From Coffea arabica (taxonomy: Eukaryota; Streptophyta; Magnoliopsida; Gentianales; Rubiaceae), in the NCBI RefSeq assembly GCF_036785885.1, contig NC_092323.1, positions 7,200,501 to 7,264,500 of the forward strand: a stretch of 64,000 nt of DNA, written 5' to 3'. A program made the translations under genes and the position numbers. The notes beneath the pieces are model-generated. The model saw only the letters and a program-made list of their open reading frames with translations. It made no database searches and was not told the origin of the DNA. Positions 58,156 to 64,000 of this stretch are shown here, in pieces. Position 1 is the first letter of the stretch. Each line of letters starts with the position of its first letter.

Positions 58156-59625
58156 GCTTTGCTTGGCTTGGTTGCCGGGAATGAAAGATGAGGGAGAGAG
58201 TTAGGAACAGTTGGGAAGAGTAGAAACTCGGACGATTAAACCGCCCCTTTGTTACGTCGTCGTGCAGCTGATTTCTACAAAACCCATCTAAACCCCTTAC
58301 ATTTCTGTAGATTCTTGGTTACTTGCTACGCAGCAGGTAGGGAAATCATAGAAGGATGTCGATCCCTCAATCTAAGGTCCCATGGACCGTGGGATGCCCA
58401 TGCCTAAATGGATTTAACTTTTCTTTTCATAGCCCTTAACTCTTTTTTTTTTTGACACTTCCTTTAATAGCTGTATACGTATTTTTACTTGTGCTGGTGA
58501 AATATTTGCAGTTTTTAATTAACATCGTTAACAGTAGAAGAAATAAGCACCTCAGTATGGTAAAAGGCACTACAAAATCATTACTATCATCCAACACTTC
58601 TGATTTAAAAGATCAAATAAGGGTAGAGGATCCCCTTTTGAGTACAGGACAAATTGAGTTAAAATATGTTATTTGGATGCATTAGCTCAGGCCGAGCCAG
58701 TAGCCACCGAGGGAATCCTATTACATTATCAAAATGTTGGTGGCTTGTCACAACTCACAAACTTCAGTAATCAAAAGTTAACATCACAATCAATTAGCAC
58801 TATAAATCATTATAGTCAAAACTATCCGATGAAACAAGAGTTTTGGAAACAAGCTCGAAGGGAGGAACCAGGGAGACCTGAGTGTTCCTAGCTAATGGTA
58901 ACCTGCTAGTGCAACCGAAATTTTGTAGCTCAGGGAACCATGGTAATTTTCACGGTTTAGTCATTGAACAGAGCTCAGTTAATTCAGCTCTATGCAACCA
59001 CCTAGTGGGTCACGATTGATGCCAGTTCTTTGCTGTTCTACACCACCGCATATGCTCTAGAAGTGTTGCCATAACCGCATTCTGAGAATGACCTTTAGGC
59101 GTTGGCGTTTTGGACAGAGACGTTAAAAGTACAGAGCATTAGCCATGAGCTGAATAACTTACAAAATCTAGCTGTAGATAGCTAATCAGCTAATGGACAC
59201 TCTAATTCTCCGCACATTTTGCTTTAAACTGATAGGGCAGAATTTGCACCAGTAACTATGCCAAAATCACCACTTTTTGTTGGGAGTATAATTATGTTGA
59301 TTGAAAAGGATGTCTTATGCATGTGCATTTGAGGCCTCATCTTAACTACTTTTTAAGGTAAAATTAATTGAAATGTACTAGAATCCTCAGCGTGGTAATT
59401 GGCCAAGTTGCCATTTTGGCAGTTCTATGTTACAAGTATTGCAGAATAGCTTGAATAGTAGTTTACATAAATCGACACAATAGCGTACATTTGTGAGCAA
59501 ATCATTGAGCATTTCAGTGATCCGTCCATACATCTGCCAACAGAGAAAATTTTATCAAAGAACATCATGAAGTAGAAAGATTTGTCAGGATTGGTAACAT
59601 AAGATAGATACAAAAGGGATGAAGC
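58156..59625. other. Divergent intergenic region before STR2
   Basis: Lies between two divergently transcribed genes. The first 200 bp probably form the promoter and leader of the At4g37920-like gene. Farther on, frames at 58452-58685 and 58673-58891 (MDALAQAEPVATEG, then LLHYQNVGGLSQL) look somewhat protein-like but have no recognisable domain, no continuing exon and no matching neighbour. I leave them uncalled. Confidence 0.4.
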
Positions 59626-59684
59626 AAACAAGATGGCATATTCTCCTTTTTCGATCAAAACGATTAAAACCGGACTACTCAATG
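59626..59684. promoter_or_regulatory. Candidate mycorrhiza-response motif cluster of STR2
   Basis: Three motifs known from mycorrhiza-induced promoters lie within 59 bp. AAACAAGAT (59626-59634) is the reverse complement of ATCTTGTTT, with the CTTGTT core of the MYCS/CTTC element. Two bases on, GCATATTC (59636-59643) fits the P1BS consensus GNATATNC bound by PHR factors. CGGACTACTCAATG (59671-59684) fits the AW-box CG(N)7CNANG bound by WRI-type factors. The block lies about 235-295 bp upstream of the STR2 start codon. The motifs are short and could occur by chance. Confidence 0.5.
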
Positions 59685-59918
59685 CTCAGTTGGAATGTGT
59701 AAACTTTGGAATAGCCTCCTCTATTAGGCCCCACCGGCTGTAGAAGTTCTTTTCTCCATCTCTGCGTCCTTTTAATTCCCCCCCGTCAAAGGCATTCTGA
59801 ATAGTTGGGAGGCCAAAAATAACATAAACAAAAAGGCTCAAAACTAAGCCTTGTCTCAACAATTCTCTCCACATTCATCCAATATATTTCTTGGAGCCAA
59901 ACAAGCTAAGGTTTACCG

Positions 59919-62458
59919 ATGATGGGAGCTGCAAATAATGGCCATCGTCCTGATATAGCAATCGAAATAGGGAAACCGACCCACTTCACTGGAGGCGTAG
60001 AATTCTCAAGCCTTACATACACTATCATAAAGAAGAAGGAGGAGGATGGTAAATGGGTGAGTAAGGAAGTCGACTTATTGCATAAGATCACTGGCTATGC
60101 ACCAAAAGGATGCATCACAGCAGTTATGGGTCCAAGTGGAGCTGGGAAATCAACACTCTTGGATGGATTGGCCGGAAGAATTGCCAGTGGAAGTCTGAGG
60201 GGAAGAGTTTCCTTGGATGGGATGGACACTAGTCCAAGTTTGATCAAAAGAACTTCAGCATATATAATGCAGGATGATAGACTCTTCCCAATGCTGACAG
60301 TCTATGAGACACTAATGTTTGCTGCCGATTTCAGACTCGGACCAATCTCAAGGTCAGAGAAAAGACAGCGCGTTGAGCAGCTGATCGAGCAACTTGGTCT
60401 ATCCGTAAGTTCACCAGCCTCTCTTCCTTGTCTCTTTTGCAAGTTGAAGTAGTAAACGTTTGGACAGTTTTTTGCCTTTCAGTACCAGAATAAAATCATA
60501 AGTACGCAATCTAATGCTTGCATTTTTTCCTTGTAGACCACTAGGAACACTTACATAGGGGATGAAGGAACTCGAGGAGTGTCCGGAGGTGAACGTCGTA
60601 GGGTCTCAATCGGCGTTGATATCATACATGGACCTACATTACTCTTCTTGGATGAGCCTACTTCAGGACTAGATTCCACCAGTGCTCACAGTGTTATTGA
60701 GAAAGTACACGATATCGCACGAACAGGGAGCACTGTAATACTGACAATTCACCAGCCTTCGTCCCGTATCCAGTTGCTTCTTGATCATCTCATAATCCTA
60801 GCTCGTGGACAGCTAATGTACCAAGGATCTCCCAAGGATGTGACTCTCCATCTGGGGCGCATGGGGCGCAAAGTCCCAAAAGGGGAAAACTCCATAGAGT
60901 ACCTGATTGATGTGATCCAAGAGTATGATCAGTCTGAGCTAGGAGTTGAGGCTCTTGCAGCATTTACCCTTACTGGGATGAAACCTCCATCATTATCTGC
61001 AGATGGTTTCTCAACTTCTACTGTCCTTCCATCTCCATCTCCAGCTCCACGTTCTGGTCAGCGGGCAAATGAAATGAGAGACAAAAGTGGAAAAAACGTT
61101 CGATTACAATCTGGAGCAGATGATGAATTTGATAATAGTGTGAGGAGTCCATGGAACACATCAAGGTCTTGGACCCAAAGTGGAATTATGCAAGCACTGA
61201 TGTTTACACCAACTAGGCAACACCCGGACCATAGACTTCCAATGAGGTAAACGCCATAGTCTTCAATTCTCAATTTCTTGTTTCCAATTCCAATTTTCAA
61301 GCTATCTAAGTCTAAACTAAATTCATCCCAGTAAGAGCTCCACCATTGCTCTTAGCCTCTTACTGATTATGCTTATCTGTACAGTTTCTGACAAAATTTT
61401 AACGTCTAATTAGGGTCTCAAATCATTTGGTTTTTATAGTTTTCCCTTAATCTCTCTCTCCGCAATTGTGCAGTTCATCACCAGGCTACTACACCTCCTC
61501 CAGTGATATGCTTCAAGGCACTCCAACACCTCATAGCAGCGATTACACTGTGAATGAGAATGACTATCTGACCCCAGATGTTGCTCCAGACAAGAGGGCA
61601 TACCTCCATCTAGGACCAAAATTTTCGAATTCCTTCTTCCTTGAGACTTGGATACTCATGCGCCGAAACTTCATAACCATCAGGCGGACCCCTGAACTTT
61701 TCCTTTCCAGACTAATGGTCCTAATAGTAATGGGCATCATGATGGCAACAATGTTCTGGCACCCTCCAAAAAACATGCAAGGAATTACAGACCGTATTAG
61801 TTTCTTCATCTTTACAGTCTGTCTCTTTTTCTTTTCTTCCAATGATGCTGTCCCTGCTTTCATCCAGGAACGTTTCATCTTTGTTCGCGAAACTTCTCAT
61901 AATGCCTACAGAGCCTCATCATATACCATTGCTGGTCTAATCACTTACCTTCCCTTTCTTGCAATCCAGGCTGCAGCTTATGCTGTCATTGTTTGGTTCG
62001 CATTGAAGCTTCGCGGGCCATTCCTTTATTTCTTGCTCGTTCTCTACATGTCCCTTTTGTCCACCAACTCATTTGTGGTGTTCGTTAGCTCAATCGTGCC
62101 GAATTACATACTTGGCTATGCAGCAGTAATTGCATTCACTGCTCTGTTCTTCTTGTTCTGCGGGTACTTCTTGAACAGCCATGATATCCCCAAATATTGG
62201 AAATGGATGAACTACATTTCAACGATGACATATCCATATGAAGGGCTTCTGATGAATCAATACCAGACTCCAATTAGTTTTGGAAAAAATCCAATAGGAC
62301 AAGAAGTAACTGGATTTGGGATTTTGAATTCGCTACATATTCGTACAGAGGAATCAAAAAAGTTGGAAAAGGTCTACTTCATGTTGGGATGGGCTGTCCT
62401 CTACAGAATTCTTTTTTACGTGGTTCTGCGCTTCTTTTCAAAGAACCAGAGGACATAA
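59919..62458 (+). CDS. STR2: Half-size ABCG transporter STR2
   Basis: Three exons (59919-60404, 60537-61246, 61474-62458) encode 726 residues, matching the usual length of STR2. The nucleotide-binding domain comes first: Walker A GPSGAGKS (71-78), ABC signature VSGGERRR (177-184), Walker B LLFLDEP (197-203) and H-loop TIHQPSS. A Ser/Pro-rich linker follows, then a six-helix ABC2 membrane domain (about 460-720) starting FFLETWILMRRNF and including FFFSSNDAVPAFIQERFIF. The C-terminus is RFFSKNQRT. The reverse-type domain order and the linker motifs TPTPHSSDY and ENDYLTP match STR2. STR2 pairs with STR at the periarbuscular membrane and is required for arbuscule growth, probably exporting lipid to the fungus. 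STR2 is absent from non-mycorrhizal Arabidopsis. The second Met is an equally good start. Confidence 0.95.
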
Positions 62459-62876
62459 ACAGTGACATCAATGGAATTAGAAGGATTGATCATCTTCGAC
62501 ATGTTCCAACACAGGATGTTAGCTGTAAACAACCTCCATACGAGGATCTCTCCTAGTTAACTTCCTGTGTTTTGCCCTTGCTATTGCATCCCTGAATTTC
62601 ATGGTCAAGTCAAAATCAGCAATTGTAGACATGAAACACATTTTATCTGTAGCATTGGAGTGAGATCGTGCTCATGTAATTAGCTGAAATTGGTTTATTT
62701 TTGGTAGCCGTCATGGAAAATAAATATCTTTTATGTATACTTAATGTGGAGGTTTTCAGCTACTCGTTTTGTAGGATTGATTAACGATTTCACATAATAA
62801 CATGCTAAGATTCTTGATCACCTCCGGTGGCAAAAGTGAAGGAATCACCCCACAATCATCTAGCTAAAAAAAGACT
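62459..62876. other. STR2 3' flank
   Basis: Contains the STR2 3' UTR, with AATAAA-like signal near 62719 (GGAAAATAAATATC). No further gene is visible before the inverted-repeat element at 62877. Confidence 0.45.
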
Positions 62877-63714
62877 GGATAAATTACCTTTTATCCCCTA
62901 TTGTTTGGTGTTTTCTCACATAATCTCCTATGGTTTAAAAAACCTATATATAATCTTTAATAGTTTGGATTAAAGTGTCACCGTTAGTTTTTTTTTTGTT
63001 AAAACTAACGGTCAATAGTAAAAAAATTAAAATTAAAATAATAAATTAACAAATTCATCCTTTCACTACTTTTTTTCTTCTTCTTTCTCTCACTCTCTCT
63101 TGGGGAGAGGGGAGGAGAAGAGAAAAGGTGATTTTGAAAACCTACACTTTGGCCTACAAAAGCTTAATTTTCTTTACATACAAAAGAGATGGAAGGAAAA
63201 TAAAAAAGAAACAAAAAGGATGGAAGGGAAATACAAAAATACAAAAATACCAAATCTTTTTTTAAATACGAATATCATTATAGGTTTTTTAACTAAATCT
63301 TTAAGATTTAATCTTTCCTATACTGATATTGTATACACAGTCAGTTTTGGATGAATAATAATTATACAAAATTTGAATTTAAAATTCAATTTTTGCACAT
63401 ACGTCATGGATTCAATAGTGATAGCGTATATAAGATTTATTCAATCTTTAATGGTATTTTCTACTTCATATTTATCTATTTTTAATTTTAATTTCTTCTT
63501 TTTACGTTTGGAGGGAAAAAATGAAGTAATGAAAGAGTAAAATTTGTCAATTTATTAGTTTGATTTTCACTCTTTACTATTGAGAGTTGGTTTTAATGAA
63601 AAAGTTAACGGTGACATATTAATCTAAACTATGAGGAGTTATATATAGATTTTTAAATATAAAGGATTATATGATAAAACAATAAATCACACGAGAATAA
63701 AAGATAATTTACCC
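62877..63714. mobile_element. Long-TIR non-autonomous DNA element
   Basis: The left end reads GGATAAATTACCTTTTATCC, followed by TCACATAATCTCCTATGGTTT, AACCTATATATAATC, TAGTTTGGATTAA and GTGTCACCGTTAG. The reverse complement of the right end reads GGGTAAATTATCTTTTATTC, ATCATATAATCC, AATCTATATATAACTCC, TAGTTTAGATTAA and TGTCACCGTTAAC in the same order. This defines terminal inverted repeats of about 125 bp, roughly 75-80 percent identical, in an 838-bp element. The interior has no transposase; the frame at 63100-63354 is A-rich and random-looking. Long TIRs suggest a MULE-like MITE. Flanks are A-rich and give no exact target-site duplication. Confidence 0.7.
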
Positions 63715-64000
63715 AAAAAACTACTAATAACCTGTCTGTCTGTAGACATTTTATCCACTCCTGAATTCTGAAAAAGAGTTACAACAGATGTGCAATTGAA
63801 AAGGGAAAATAGATAAAATGAACCAGAAAACTTCTTCTGAGATTGAATGTTACTTGTAAATCCAATATGGCACTGCAAATTACGATAGCAGATAGTTCCA
63901 CACCCACCCATCATCGGACCACCCCACTTTTACGGACCCTTCACCACAGTCCACCAACTCTCTTCTCTCCTTCCCCACCCCACACACACACACACACACA
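63715..64000. repeat. AT-rich end of window with (CA)n microsatellite
   Basis: No gene is visible. The last 20 bases (63981-64000) are a pure (CA)n run cut by the window edge, preceded by CT-rich sequence (63950-63980) that could be the leader of a gene beginning beyond the window. Confidence 0.5.

Noticed and set aside
1-64000. CRISPR arrays, tRNA or rRNA genes
   Set aside because: No regular spaced repeats, cloverleaf-compatible sequence or rRNA signature was seen; the window is plant nuclear DNA.

Overview
The window is nuclear DNA of a flowering plant, most likely a eudicot able to host arbuscular mycorrhizal fungi. Genes are split by GT-AG introns, intergenic DNA is AT-rich and full of small transposon remnants, and every protein I recognise has its closest known relatives in eudicots. 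One SINE 3' end resembles the tails of Solanaceae SINEs, which weakly suggests an asterid. I cannot name the species.

Ten protein-coding genes can be modelled in full; all exon joins keep frame. In order: a SANT/Myb-domain nuclear protein (+, 514-2979); a bHLH93-type transcription factor (-, 4535-6059); a GH3 beta-xylosidase of the BXL6 type (+, 19339-23167); a single-exon PB1-domain protein (+, 25646-26482); a tiny cysteine-rich CYSTM protein (+, 29570-30121); a bromodomain/NET GTE factor (+, 33884-35917); a glycine-rich domain protein of the GRDP/DUF1399 family (-, 42907-48520); mitochondrial Hsp70 (-, 50684-54152); a predicted plastid protein related to Arabidopsis At4g37920 (-, 55058-58155); and the half-size ABCG transporter STR2 (+, 59919-62458).

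The 13 kb between the bHLH gene and the beta-xylosidase gene is the main transposon zone. It holds three short retroposons with visible target-site duplications, a 5'-truncated LINE, nested long-TIR elements, and AT-rich tandem repeats that reach the BXL6 promoter. Smaller elements lie at 8.6, 23.6, 28.3, 49.2 and 62.9 kb. The gene-poor 7 kb at 35.9-42.9 kb shows no gene I can support.

These are independent genes, not an operon. Two neighbour sets look like conserved ancestral blocks (from memory of the Arabidopsis map): bHLH93-BXL6-GTE, and GRDP-mtHsp70-At4g37920. The most distinctive biology is STR2, which with its partner STR exports lipid to the fungus at the periarbuscular membrane. About 240-290 bp upstream of its start codon lie close matches to three motif types reported in mycorrhiza-induced promoters (CTTGTT core, P1BS and AW-box). 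No CRISPR array, tRNA, rRNA or bacterial-type feature was seen.
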